DNA of 64,000 bases from contig OY727093.1 of NCBI GenBank assembly GCA_963402885.1, positions 8,505,501 to 8,569,500 on the forward strand, written 5' to 3'. The translations under genes were made by a program, and so were the position numbers. How positions within the stretch are numbered: position 1 is the stretch's first letter; each line of letters begins with the position of its first letter. This DNA comes from Antedon bifida. Its lineage: Eukaryota; Echinodermata; Crinoidea; Comatulida; Antedonidae. Below the pieces are notes generated by a model, which saw nothing but the letters and a program-made list of their open reading frames with translations, was not told where the DNA came from and made no database searches. Of the stretch, positions 22,471-34,562 are shown piece after piece.

Positions 22471-23598
22471 TCAGGATTGCGAGATGTTGCTAGATACAGT
22501 CTGAAGAGATGTAGACTGGCTGTATTTACTCGACGATTTTAATTTCTTAGCCGAAGAAATGCCAATAAATTCAAACAACGCCTGTCTATATGCTTTGTTT
22601 GAAACGTTGTAAATAATTGGGTTGATGGCTGCATTTACAAATCCTAGGAATCTGAAAATATTCGCGAACAAAGTAGTGAAATCCGGATCGGCAGCGTCAA
22701 AATAAAATAATACCCATAACATGTTTAAAGGTGCGGTAAACATGACGTAAACGGAGACGGTGATGATTACCGTTTGCAACGCTTTCTTTTCATAGTTGAC
22801 GCGGTTACTTGCAGACGATGTATCTTTTTCGGCTTTCTTAAACGGAGCGCGCAAAGACCAAAACACTTTACCATACATTGGAATCATCAGCACAAGATAC
22901 AGTAGCGATATAAAAACATCCGCCAGAAGAGCATATTCCATCATTTCGCAAACTGGATCTTCAAAACCTGTGCAGAACACGCAGACATCGGTAGAGTTTG
23001 GTACTCCGTTGGTCATATCTGGCCATGGAAACTCGAGCGGCATTTTACCATTTGTAACAAGGTTTCGACTTTGCCAAAGTAAGATGATTACCCATATAGC
23101 GCAGCAAATTTTCATTGTGCGTTTCTTCGACACATACGCTCGATATTTCAAAGGTTGCGTAATCGCTAAAAACCGTTCAGCAGAAATCGCAAAAGTAAGA
23201 GTAGCAGAAAGTTGGTAAACTGAATCAACTACGAACGTATTAAATTTACAATATTCCACGCTAAACCAACTGTTGTCATAGTAAATATGTAGATTGCTTT
23301 TACTAATATTAATCCACATAAATGTGGAGGCTATAATTAAGAATATCAAATCCGAAATTGCTAAGTTTACTAAGTAAATATTCAACGAGTTGCGCATGCG
23401 TACGTTAGTGCTCAGTACGATGATAGTTGACGCGTTTCCAACTATACCAATAAACACTACAATCGGCAGAAAGATGTATAATAAATACACCTCCAAATCG
23501 GTATAAAGGTACAGTTCAATTTCTTCGTCCCAGTTCGTAGCTTCGGGAGCGTCAGAACTATTCTTCATTTTCGATGAATGGTGCGAAAAACCGATCAA
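22471..23598 (-). CDS. Class A G protein-coupled receptor, neuropeptide-receptor-like
   Basis: Single-exon, 375-residue seven-helix receptor, presumably at the plasma membrane. TM1 has the GN motif (IVGNASTIIV, about 53-62), TM2 has LAISDL (79-84), and Cys117 before TM3 can pair with a Cys in the second extracellular loop (207, 209 or 217). The TM3 end reads AERFLAITQPLKYRAY (140-155), so DRY is replaced by ERF. TM7 has NPIIY (326-330), followed by NVSNKAYRQAL as in thyrotropin-releasing hormone, ghrelin and neuromedin U receptors. TM6 reads VMFTAPLN, so the usual CWxP tryptophan is absent. N-glycosylation sites (NSS, NAS, NIS) are visible. The ATG codons at residues 1 and 11 are both possible starts. 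The Ser-rich tail (351-375) suits kinase/arrestin regulation. Ligand unknown; exact subfamily not recognised. Confidence 0.88.
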   Translation of the reverse strand: MIGFSHHSSKMKNSSDAPEATNWDEEIELYLYTDLEVYLLYIFLPIVVFIGIVGNASTIIVLSTNVRMRNSLNIYLVNLAISDLIFLIIASTFMWINISKSNLHIYYDNSWFSVEYCKFNTFVVDSVYQLSATLTFAISAERFLAITQPLKYRAYVSKKRTMKICCAIWVIILLWQSRNLVTNGKMPLEFPWPDMTNGVPNSTDVCVFCTGFEDPVCEMMEYALLADVFISLLYLVLMIPMYGKVFWSLRAPFKKAEKDTSSASNRVNYEKKALQTVIITVSVYVMFTAPLNMLWVLFYFDAADPDFTTLFANIFRFLGFVNAAINPIIYNVSNKAYRQALFEFIGISSAKKLKSSSKYSQSTSLQTVSSNISQS

Positions 23599-24104
23599 TG
23601 TATAGTACAGTATGTTTCCTATATCAAAGTTAAAAAAAAAATTAAGTCATGGAAAAATAAGTTAAACTTTTTTTCATGATAAATCTAATGATATAGGAAT
23701 AAAGTACTATACTTGGCAACATTTTATTTTGCCAATTAAAAAGAGTTTAACAAGCCCTTGATCAAAAATACAATGGTAAAATCCGTTGGATTTTCGTTCA
23801 TAGTGCGGGAAAAATTTTTGTCCTAAACATCAGTGACTTTATGCGGAAATCTGCATTGGACGCCTTTCTCTTATTTGTTGTTTTTTTTGCCCAGCGTCCG
23901 TCGCGACAAATACATTTGCTATATACCTACCTACTACTTGTCTATTATTCTCTTCTGTGTAAAGTTGCCGTCTGTGCCGATGCCGTATGTATGCGAATTT
24001 AGATTTACTTTTTACATTTTATAGAAAACTTGTGTGTGTATGTATAGATGGCGACATTTTGGTTCAAATTGCAACTCATACATTTATGGTATTATTAGTA
24101 GTAT
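23599..24104. other. Intergenic, upstream of the GPCR
   Basis: Contains the likely promoter and 5' UTR of the minus-strand receptor gene. No TATA box or further gene could be supported. Confidence 0.45.
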
Positions 24105-24815
24105 CTCTTGATTGTGAACTAAACATTCGAATCGGAAGAGCTTCTAGTACTCTCAGTCAGTTGTCTGCACGTGTTTGGGAAAACAAAAATATTAGAGTAG
24201 CCGTGAAGATCAAAGTGTATATGGCATGTGTCATTAGCGTCCTCTTGTATGGAGCTGAATCATGGACAACCTATGCTAGACAAGAAAAGAAACTAAATGT
24301 CTTTCACCTCCGCTGTCTCCGGACTATCTTAAATATCAGATGGCAGGACAGTGTAACAAACAACAGTATCCTTGATAGATGTGACATTCCTTCGATGTTT
24401 ACATTAATTCGACAGCGAAGACTACGATGGCTTGGTCATGTCAGAAGAATGGACGATACAAGAACTCCAAGGGTTATGTTGTACGGTGAGCTAGCGAATT
24501 GTAAAAGATCCAAAGGACGTCCACTTTTGCGTTTCAAAGATGCATGTAAAAGAGACTTGAAGGCAATGGACATCAATGTTAACACCTGGGAAAAAAAGGC
24601 TGATGACCGAAAATCATGGAAAGATTGTATTAAGGCAGGACTTGTACACAGTGAAGAAAGATATCGTATGGAAAATGAAGAGAGGTATCTGAAAAGAAAA
24701 TCTAGATCAGCCACTGGAACTCACACAGACTCACTGGAATACGGATGAAATTCTCTCCAATGTCGTCTCCATAGTCAATCTTGACTGAAGGATGCCTGAT
24801 GATGATAATAAAATA
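24105..24815 (+). mobile_element. LINE 3' fragment (reverse transcriptase C-terminal region)
   Basis: An open frame of about 210 codons matches the region after the RT catalytic core in non-LTR elements: VISVLLYGAESWTT, LRCLRTILNIRWQD, RRLRWLGHVRRMDDTRTPR and KGRPLLRFKDACKRDLK. The catalytic YxDD box and the endonuclease are absent, so the copy is 5'-truncated. The tail GATGATGATAATAAAATAAA at about 24795 looks like the 3' terminus. Lack of stops suggests a fairly recent insertion. Clade uncertain. Confidence 0.85.
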
Positions 24816-25099
24816 AAGGCCGTACACGGATTGAAACAATTTACCCATATCACCCTTTCGACATTGTATGTAGGCCTATGTACTATGTATAAATTACTAG
24901 AATACCAGGAAAATATACATCGTTGATGAACGTTGAAAAATACATGAAATAAATAACACTCGTTTTTATTATTGCATTCTTTATTCTCATTTTGTAATCG
25001 GATTCGTAATAGCAAAACATCGACTCGAACATCACCTTTTAACGGAGCCATTTATTAATATGCCTATAATCAACTATATCATTTACTTCTGTCTTTACA

Positions 25100-28000
25100 T
25101 CAGCTACTATTTTCTAGCAAAGAACTGGTTTCAGTTGAATTATCGGCAGGTTTCGCCCATTCTTGTATCTCAGCACTACCAAAGACCAAAAAATGAAGCA
25201 GTCCTACTGCCTGTACGCCAGCTGTAATCCAAAATACGCCTCGCCATTGGATCATCGTGTTCTGAAAAAATTATGTTGCTATAATAGTGTTTTTGAACTT
25301 CTGAGAAGTGACGGTGACGGAGACCATCTGGGCATATGTTATTTTGGAAAATAATTTAAAGTGTTCTAAGTTCACATGGTAAATTTACTTACATCTATTT
25401 CTGTTAATGCTCCAACCACTGCTGGGCCAATAAATCCAGTAACACCAGAAAGCGTAAACGCAATTCCGATTACTAATGCCGAATGATTGGGCGCAATATC
25501 CAAAGCATTGGCACATATCGTGGAAGTACAAACTCCATACAGTCCAAATGCAATAATCATAAGTATGGCTGCAATCCAATCATAAGAAATGTATCCAATC
25601 AGAATAAGAAGAATTGATTGTAAGCCAAGACCTATGGAATAAAAGAAGGTGAAATAAAGTTAGATGTTGACCCGAAAGGGAAAAAAATCGAATATAATAA
25701 TTTAAATTTAAAATGTTTAAATTTAGTAAAAAATATTCGTAAATAATAAATTTCGTACGTGTATTTTTTTGATTTCAGTTTGATAAATTAATTTGTCTGC
25801 AATAACTCCTCCAACAATAGTTGTAAGAAAAAATGCAATCTGGGCAATACATGACAGAAAGCCGCTCTGTATAAAATAAATAAGTATAATATAAACAGTA
25901 TTGCAATTAGTAAGTTATAAGTAGTTTATAACAAATTTTGACAATAAATACATAAACCATTTTTGGTCGCCATTTTGAAGCGCAAATTTAGATACATAAA
26001 CACATATACAAATAAACTTTAATACTGACAGTTGATTATCAACGTTTGGAATAATTATTTAATTAATTATTAATAATATTTATTAATAATTTACAAAAAA
26101 ATGTAAACGTCGTAGTGGTGTATCGTTACATGCTATTTTATTATTTCAATCGACTATGACAGTGACAGTTTCAACAAAGTATTAAAGTTTTCGTAAGTTT
26201 GACTTGCTTTTGGTTCTCTGAATGCGATTGTGTCTCTAGTTACTTGTTACCTCCACCTCGGAGGTTATATTTTTGTGTCTAGTGTGTGTGTGTGTTTGTC
26301 TCTTGCGGTAGGATAACGTAAAAAATAAAAGGCGGATCTTTACCAAATTTAAACCACAGATAGATATGTTGTCACGGACGTCTTAGAGGCAATCCGAACC
26401 AGGTATCCAATTCTGGACAACTTTTATTATTTTATTTAGGCCGTACGCCAAAACTACACGACGGATCTTTATCACGATTCATGATCCTTTTTTTTTCATC
26501 TAGCGGAGTTGAAACTACTGTACTTACCATTTCAATATCAAAGTGTAGTATTGTTTTAAAAAATATGGGCATGTCTGTGCTTAGTAGAAACAGGCCGAAA
26601 TCATCACCAATACAATAGATACATATCGACCATACTGGTGCCGAAATAGCTAGTTTCTTCCAACGTATGTTGTAAACCTGAAAAAACATTAGTTAATTGA
26701 TGTTTTTAATTAGGATTAGACTGAGAACTGATGACATTTTAAATTTATGCTCTCTGGCTTATTCGGTTGACCTGACTGCTACAAAACCTTACAAATGAAG
26801 ACATTTTTATTTCACCTCTGTATTTTGTGCTATTGGTCGAGATGTTGTTATCGATTCTTTCTCAAATTCAGATATCCAGCGATTATTGGTTACGTCACTA
26901 GATCCCACAATCCACCAGCATAAACACCAGATGATTCCAGCAATACCTTATTAAACAATTAGTAAACTGTATTAGGCGCAAACTTGATTGAATCAGTGTA
27001 TTGTGATTCCTAATTAATCTTGCCCCACAGACAGTTTAACTGAGCCTGCAGAAAAACATCTTAAAATATGGGGACATACCGTTAACAATTCAATTCAATT
27101 CACTTTTATTTCAGAACAAAGTCCATATCATAACGCATAACAATATTCAAAAAAAAAAAGAAACGTTGTCATTCGTAATTAGTAATCTCATTGGACATTG
27201 AAAACCATTACTATAAATATTTGCATTTTTTTAGTATTCTCAACAACAACAACCTTTATAATACCTACAGTACATCTAACTAAATCTAACCCATTAATGG
27301 AATTTTATTAATATGATAGTTCGTTTAGTGTAAACTAGAATAACTTTACTTTACGTTTACACGAAACGAACTATCATATTAATATACCAATTATAGAAGC
27401 CAGAAGAAAATGTTTTCCCTATCAATTGAATAGTTGTCGGGAGGTGTTTGTCCTTTGTGGTTATTGTCCTAAGTGTTCTGCAGATTTTAAAATGTTAAAA
27501 ATGTTAAATGTTAAATGTATTATTACTGGTCCTCAAATTTTACTGGAAACTGAGGAAATTCGGATTAGGCCCTCCACACGACCCACGGCAGCCAGCAGTG
27601 CAGCGCCTACCAGATCAGCACACCTGGAGACGATCCCCTACTCTTTTCGAATAGTGTACCAAGTTCTTTAACGTGCACTGTTAAGTACACGGGACCAACG
27701 GCTTTACATCCCATCCGAAGGACGAGGCAATGAGAGTAAAGCATCTTGCCTAAGTATTAGTATGGTACAGATAACCTCGAACCCATGCCTATCACATGCT
27801 AGTCCGATATTACCATTACACCATCACTCTCTGGTGTATATACAGCACCCGCCGCTATTTCTAGACGGCAGATAAGAGTAGTAGGATAAGGAGGTTGTCC
27901 GGATTAAAATGTTCAGGGAATTGTTGTCCGGATACGGTTGAACATAGATAATCGATATCATAGAACTTATTTAATTTACGCAATCATCAACCTATGGAAT

Positions 28001-29417
28001 ATCTTACCGATTATATAAAATGTAGATGGCCACCCTCCTAAAAACGTCGAAGTGGTAAGCAATGAAGACACGTAGCTAGATGCAATTGCCCCAACACTGT
28101 AGCCTAAACGAAAAAAAAAACACGTACTGCTTTATTTATGTTAGTGTATATTACCCCTATATTACCGCACATCGTATACCCTCCTGCACCCGAGACAATC
28201 GACCTGCTTTTATCGAGAAGTTTTTTTAGATTCTATTGCTTACCCGAAGTTGTAATTGATACAAATGTACTGAGTTCATTCAATTTCGACCATTTTGCTA
28301 TGATACCAATTGTTGAAGCATACACCATGCCCTGTTAACCGACGTAGAGAAACAATTATGTTGATAGTTAAATAGGCCTAAGGTTAGGCTCCAGAATCTT
28401 TAGGAGGGAAGAGGTAGACAATTTCCTTTCCAGCAATAACATGTTAAAACTTTGACAGATAAGCCAACACGAATTGTACATTACGTTTGTCGTGTCGGTC
28501 GGTTTTTTTTTTTACATTTGCGGTTATTTGACATTTGCGGTTATTTGACCATTTTGCAGATGAGATGTAATTGACGCAATAGGCTACATTTACGAGGGCC
28601 TTCGTCAGAAAAATGCCTTTACCTTTCAAAGGGGGACCGAAATCAGATATTAACTGTCCTCTAAAATATCTTACAGTGATAGATTACGTCCCACTCCAAC
28701 CCCACTAATAGGTAGTCAACGGCCAACAAAAAAAAAACCTCTCCAAAAACATACCCCTCCAAAAACATACCTGTCCAAATCCATCGATTATTCTACTAAT
28801 GATCAAAAGGCCAATTCCACATCTTGCAGCCAATGGCGACAACAGTGCTACCAGAGAAGATGTTGTCACGGCAGATAATATAACAGGGAAGCCGCCGTAT
28901 TTACCAACTAACCATCCACCAAGTATAGGTGTTACAGAATACCCGTAATAGATTGCTCCTAGGATTGCTTGCTGTGTTTTCATGTCCCAGTCAAATGCAT
29001 GTTTCTACAAAATACACCAAATAGCATCACCAATAATGATAATTAGGTATAAAATAACCAACACTAAGTTAATTATCCCATGAATACAGCCTATACCTAA
29101 TAAAATACGATGAAACAAAACGACTGAAAGTAAAATACAATTTCAGGGTTTTTTTTGGCGTACCATAGATAGGATGACAATACTCCAATTTGTACGAGTG
29201 AAGAAGTTGAAAGCATTGGCAACGCAACACATGACTACAATGATATATCGAATATGCAATCGAGGCGGCACGTCTGTTAAAATAAAAACACACAATAATT
29301 ATGACCGTGACCCCCTATTACAGATTACAGAAGGTGTATACTGTACTTCTATGTTATAATGTGCAACATACCTTTCTTGTCTTTTTGTAGAATTTGTTTA
29401 CCTTCCTCTTTTGACAT
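25100..29417 (-). CDS. SLC17-like transporter, copy A (probably decaying)
   Basis: Major-facilitator anion transporter related to sialin, vesicular glutamate and Na/phosphate carriers. Exons: 29372-29417, 29164-29273, 28771-29004, 28244-28331, 28008-28103, 26816-26946, 26528-26677, about 25759-25866, 25393-25631, 25100-25261. TM1 has TRTNWSIVILSM with the family's helix-1 Arg. Then come FDWDMKTQQAILGAIYYGYS, DGFGQ, FFKTILHFDIE, LDIAPNH, GFIGPAVVGALTEID and GSAEIQEWAKP. The N-terminus is MSKEEGKQILQKDKK. Copies B and C end exon 8 with GTAAGT. The aligned place here (about 25739) has lost it, and the only nearby GT (25757-25758) shifts the frame and stops within 11 codons of exon 9. Expression of a full protein is therefore doubtful. 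Same strand and exon plan as B and C. Confidence 0.85.
27307..27383. repeat. 29-bp-arm inverted repeat in SLC17 copy A intron
   Basis: Arms 27307-27335 and 27355-27383 are reverse complements with one mismatch (core TATGATAGTTCGTTT / AAACGAACTATCATA), with a 19-nt loop. It has the form of a tiny foldback element or MITE. No second copy seen. Confidence 0.85.
27545..27840 (-). mobile_element. tRNA-derived SINE, well-preserved head
   Basis: On the minus strand it begins GATGGTGTAATGGTAA (box A) and GGCATGGGTTCGAGGTT (box B). The body has CTCATTGCCTCGTCCTTCGG, CGTTGGTCCCGTGTAC, ACGTTAAAGAACTTGG and CGAAAAGAGTAGGGG. The body strings recur at 6490-6690 and faintly at 19900-20110. Inside the intron between SLC17 copy A exons 5 and 6. 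Confidence 0.8.
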
Positions 29418-30030
29418 CGTGTGTTTTTAATATTATTGGCTTTTGAATCTGTCAATGATGAAAAAAATGAAATAATTTTAGTGTACTAGGCCTATAGATG
29501 ATCATATTGCAAATCAAACAATAACCAATATTAAACAGCCATTTATTAGAGATTATAAAGATTCCAAATGCGAGTATGTGTGTCTCAGTTTTTCATCTGT
29601 TACTAGTAAATAACAAATAATGAAAAGAAAGAAATAAACAAATCACACACTGCAGCATTATTGCGCCTTAACCTTAATGCGCATGCGTAACGTCAAAAGA
29701 AAAACAATAACGATTGAACCGAATCGCGGAAGTCCTCTTACATATAAATAAACGTATAATGTAAACATTATTTAAAAACACATGATGTCAATAGAAAAAG
29801 TTACAAAGAACTTTCTTTCTCTGTATAGAGATGTACTACATAACAATGTTAAGAGAACATTTCCTGTATATGGAAATAAAAGTGGGACGAAAAGACATAT
29901 AAATAAATGCCCCGCGACAATACATTGGAGTAATCGTCTGTACTCCAATGTATTGTCGCTCTAAAAGAGCGAATATGATCCAAATCTTCAGAATTATATA
30001 ATGGTCTTGATTATAGAATCCAGCAAGTTT
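29418..30030. other. Intergenic region between SLC17 copies A and B
   Basis: Should hold the promoter of copy A. It contains a 19-bp-arm hairpin at 29914-29959 and no recognisable gene. Confidence 0.5.
29914..29959. repeat. 19-bp perfect inverted repeat
   Basis: GCGACAATACATTGGAGTA and its reverse complement are separated by 8 nt (29914-29932 and 29941-29959). Lies between copy A and the LINE fragment at 30030. Confidence 0.85.
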
Positions 30031-30260
30031 TTAAAATGTGTTGATTGCCGTGGAACTAGAGGTCATAAATACAAGTTGTATAATAGCAAGTTTAAGCTTA
30101 ATTGTACCAGAACGTTTTCCTTCACTTGTAGTAGACTTGTGGAATAGCCCACCATATCCTGTTATAAAAGCTCCAAGCATAACTCAATTCAAGTCACTGC
30201 TTAATGATCATTGGAAGACTCTTGACTGCAAGTTTACTTTTTCAAACTTATAAGCACATC
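30030..30260 (+). mobile_element. LINE 3' fragment, frame-disrupted
   Basis: Translation gives LVVDLWNSPPYPVIKAPSIT then QFKSLLNDHW, the typical C-terminal FxxRVVxxWNxLP..VxxA.S..xFKxxLDxHW block of CR1/Jockey-type LINEs. It is preceded in another frame by TRGHKYKLYNSKFKLNCTRT. A frameshift near 30108 therefore separates the two halves. Very short, 5'-truncated remnant. Confidence 0.75.
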
Positions 30261-30696
30261 ATCTCTAACACCCAAACTAAAATATTGTCAAAACAGTTTT
30301 CTTTTAAATATAAAAAGAGTGTTCTTCCCCCAAACGTCTATACAGTAATAATAGTTTTGAAAGACAGAAAAGGAAGGATCACATAAGCTATTTAGCTTGT
30401 TGGTTTATCGCGCATATTATCAAACACACATTTTGGAAGAAGAAACGTAGAATTTGATGCAATTATTTATTGATGTCGTAAGCGATACAAATAGTTGAAT
30501 CCAGAAAGGATTCTACCGAATTATTAAAAAATTATCTCCGATTAAGAATAATAATTCAATGATCTAAGTTACAATTCTTCATATTATTCGTTTTATATTC
30601 TCTGCATATGTCAATCCTTTCCCAACATTTGTGGACGTTGGTTCGAATCCACAAAGGATCGGATTTTACAAGTAAATGTTTTTTACAGAGCTCTCG
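30261..30696. other. Intergenic, 3' side of SLC17 copy B
   Basis: No gene. A 25-30 nt segment, GTTCGAATCCACAAAGGATC with GGATTTTACAA, at about 30640-30670 recurs in similar form at 35650-35690 at the 3' side of copy C, which marks the duplicated boundary. Confidence 0.5.
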
Positions 30697-33600
30697 TCAC
30701 TTCTGTATCAAAGAAGTAGTTTCAGTTGAATTATCGGCAGGTTTCGCCCATTCTTGTATCTCAGCACTACCAAAGACCAAAAAATGAAGCAGTCCTACTG
30801 CCTGTACGCCAGCTGTAATCCAAAATACGCCTCGCCATTGGATCATCGTGTTCTGAAAAAATAGATTAACAATATACGCAATAGTATACACTATAATCCT
30901 GTAAAGTTGGAATGAGGTGGCTTTTTAGAAGGTACCGCTGGAATGACCAATGGCATCGTACCATACTATCTCGGAACATAATTTTAAAGTCATATCTTTT
31001 GATATGTCTCTCCAGTAAATTCCCTGTTCAACTTACATCTATTTCTGTTAATGCTCCAACCACTGCTGGGCCAATAAACCCAGTAACACCAGAAAACGTA
31101 AACGCAATTCCTATTACTAATGCTGAATGATTGGGCGCAATATCCAAAGCATTTGCACTAATTGTGATCATACAAATTCCATACAATCCAAATGCAATAA
31201 TCATAAGTATTACTGCAGTCCAAACATAAGAAATGTATCCAATCAGAATGAGAAGAATTGATTGTATGCCAAGAACTGCAGGAATAAAAAAGGTGCATGT
31301 TAATCATCTAAATAATTCATTAGATATGGCCATGCTATTTGATCCAACCTGAATCATCCATAACTAACCCGCCCATGTATATTATATGGTTTCCTAAGAA
31401 TTGTCCAATAACAGTAAGTTTAGTTTAGTCATAATTCTCCATGTACTTTATGTTATTTTAGAGGATTAGGTAGGCCCAGGGAAGAGTGAAATTACAGTAA
31501 TGTCACTCTTCCCTGCAGGCCTATGTCGTTTGAATATCTGGTATTCTTTTCGCGATTCAATCAGAAGCATGACACTTTAGCTTCAATTCAATAACAAAAA
31601 GGCAATTCATACAATATATAATTCGGAATTATTTTCCATTGTTTTAAAAAATCCTATAATTTAATGTATACCTGCGATAAAAAATAATCCGTTCATAAAA
31701 TGTTCAACATTAAATACTTACACCCACAAGCAAATAGTTTTCGTATAACTATTTTGCTGATTTCAGTATTATTAATTAATTTGTCTGCAACAACTCCTCC
31801 AAAAATAATTGTAATGAAAGATGCAGTCTGGGCAATAGATAACAAGACGCCACTCTACATAAAATAAATGAATATTGTTGAAAAGATGTATTAATATTTT
31901 TAAATGATTAGAATCGTATATATATATTACAATGATCATTTTGTGGAACACGATTTGGTACACCCGTCGACTTTCTGAGGCAGAACTTCAATACGGAAAG
32001 AAAATGGCGTCTTGGCGTGGGTTTTGTTAACATAAAAACATCAAAATGCTTAGAATAGCTTCAAATCGCATTTGGAGACGTTTTAGACCATTTTGTGATT
32101 TTCGTATAACAACACCATATATGCTTTTAATTCCAAGTTTACTGCCTGTTCGGAAGTTAATTGGCCATTGCAATTTTGACTTACCATTGTAATGTCAAAC
32201 TTTAATATTGTTTCAAAAAAGATTGGCATATCTGTACTTAGTAGATATAGACCAAGATCGGCTCCAATCAAATATATACATATTGACCAGACTGGTGCTG
32301 ACATAGCTAGCTCCTTCCAATGTACTGAGTGAACCTTTAAGAAAAAAACACCCCAAACCTTATTTCATAAATTGCCTTTAAAGGACCACTTTGTGTACTA
32401 TATAATGGCTGCCCGGTTACCGTGTAAGGCAGTGGACAGTAGTAAAATTCCTATAGTAGGCCTACCCATGGAAGTATAAAAGTAGGGCCTACCGTACCAA
32501 ATTTAAATAAGGGGCTTTTTTCACGATGCTCGTTCTGCTTTGCACCGCTGACAAAAAATAAGTTGTTTTATTATCATTGTTGCACATTATACAATAGACA
32601 ATAGACACTTTTATAATGACAATTAATATTGCATTAGACCCTATCTGGACGCATTACATCATTATTTCACCTCTGTATTCTGCATCTCTGTTAAGTGAGA
32701 TAATTGTATCGATTCTTTCTCAAATTCAGATATCCAGCGATTATTGGTTACGTCACTAGATCCCACAATGCACCAACATAAACACCAGATGGTTCCAGCA
32801 ATACCTTAGATGAAATGGTTATAAATATTAACTTGTAGCCTTTAGCACATAAACAGTGTGCTAATTATTGTCTAATTTATAGGAAGGAAACTAAAGCAGC
32901 TGAAAATAGTGATAAAGATTTCAATGTACCTTACCAAATATATAAAATGTAGATGGCCACCCTCCGAAAATCTTCGATGTTGTAAGCAATGGAGATGCGT
33001 AGCTAGCTACAATTGCTCCAATACTGTAGCCTAAAAAAAAACCTCGCACCTTATACTTATAGTTCATAGTGCACGGTACTAGGATCGAAATCACACTTAT
33101 AAATAATAACAAATTTGTAGTCGAAGTTTGTAAAAGATTGTAAACAACAAACAAAACAGGCAGACGATAAATTAAGGGGGTTAGCTTCGGGACCCAACAA
33201 AGTATCCCCTTAATGTTGGTGTTCTCCATTGTGTTATTCGTAGTGTTTAAAAACATATATTTCCCTTCGTTTGTTTCACATTGGATGTGGTGTCTCAGAG
33301 GAGGGGTTTTAACCGCCTTACTAGTCTCGGTACATGTGCTCTGTCATCTCAGTACATGTCCTATGTAACTATGCTTACCGGAAATTGAAATTGACACAAA
33401 TGTATTACGTTCATTTAATTTCGACCATTTTGCTATGATACCAATCGTTGCAGCAACTACCATGCCCTGTTAATATAGGTAGGGAATAGGTTATTGAGTA
33501 ACTAAACCATTGAATGATGGAAATTATTAGTACTGCATTGTATCTATAATTTGATAGACAGACAATATAGAGACAGAAAAAAGTCTAAACCTGTCCAAAT

Positions 33601-34562
33601 CCATCGATTATTCTACTAATAATCAAAATGCCAATTCCACATCTTGCAGCCAATGGCGACAACAGTGCTACCAGAGAAGATGTTGTCACGGCAGATAATA
33701 TAACAGGGAAGCCTCCGTATTTACCAACTAACCATCCACCAAGTATAGGTGTAACAGAATACCCGTAATAGAATGCACCCAAGATGGCTTGTTGCGTTTT
33801 CATGTCCCAGTCAAATGTATTTTTCTGCAATATAAACCAATAGTTGATAATTTAGGTGGATTATTGCCGAACATTATTTATAATTCATATCTAAAACTTT
33901 ATGTGACAAAAAGATGTGATGTGTCCATATATATGGACATGGTGATGTCATATCACTACCATATTTAAGCATATCACTACTATATTTGGGCACATCACAC
34001 TTTTTTTGTCAAACTAGTTTGATAGTGTAGACATAGTTTAATGAATGATGTCTAAATTAATTTAAAAACATAATAAAAATAATGATTGTCAGTAGACGTT
34101 TTTTTCAAAACCTCTAAAGTTTGCATAGTTTGGCGTACCATAAATAGCATGACAATACTCCAATTTGTACGAACGATGATGCTTAAAATATTTGCAACAC
34201 AACACATAGCTACAGTAATATATCGAATATGCAATGTAGGTGGAAAATCTGTAAAAAAAAAAAACATGCCAGGATTTCGATTGTTACCCATATGTTCCCT
34301 GCTGAAGATTTTAATGATAGTTTCAACTATAGGTTTAACCAGAATGGCCTACTACAGTATTTATTAGGTATCCTAGATTAATATTCTAGAAAACTGTATT
34401 AATTAACATACTTCGACGGGTTAATAATTATAGTAGGACACCTTTTTACGGGTAGGTATAGGCTTATATTGCTATTACTTTAACAATTGTAACTGTATTA
34501 CCTTTTTGTAGAATCGGTTTACTTTCCTTGTTTTCTGTGACATCTTGTTTTTGTATTATCAT
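30697..34562 (-). CDS. SLC17-like transporter, copy B (intact)
   Basis: Ten exons join without a break: 34502-34562, 34139-34248, 33591-33824, 33379-33466, 32935-33030, 32671-32804, 32185-32334, 31722-31854, 31037-31275, 30697-30852; 466 residues, near family length. The frame into exon 2 selects the ATG at 34560-34562 (MIIQKQDVTENKESKPILQK); the internal ATG at 34541 does not fit. Order: helix 1 VRTNWSIVMLFM, FDWDMKTQQAILGAFYYGYS, DGFGQ-GMVVAATIGIIAKW, APVWSICIYLIGADLG, FFETILKFDITM, RKLFACGFLGIQS, LDIAPNH, GFIGPAVVGALTEID, GSAEIQEWAKPADN. The first extracellular loop is very short compared with mammalian SLC17. The family's EG at the end of helix 4 is DGFGQG here. Substrate unknown; organic anion or phosphate export/uptake is inferred. 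Intron 2 contains a MITE. Confidence 0.92.
31477..31515. repeat. Hairpin repeat, copy 3
   Basis: CAGGGAAGAGTGAAATTAC and GTAATGTCACTCTTCCCTG form the arms of the same family as 2420-2453, with a slightly different core. In SLC17 copy B intron 8. Confidence 0.8.
33893..34040. mobile_element. MITE, AAAGCTCTGTCTACACTATC family, copy 7
   Basis: In SLC17 copy B intron 2. The right end AACTAGTTTGATAGTGTAGA is intact and the left end is shortened to AAAACTTTATGTGACAAAA. The interior GTGATGTGTCCATATATATG and CATATTTGGGCACATCACAC is typical. Confidence 0.85.

Noticed and set aside
23987-24748. Host gene encoding a 253-residue protein
   Set aside because: The translation is the post-RT region of a non-LTR retrotransposon.
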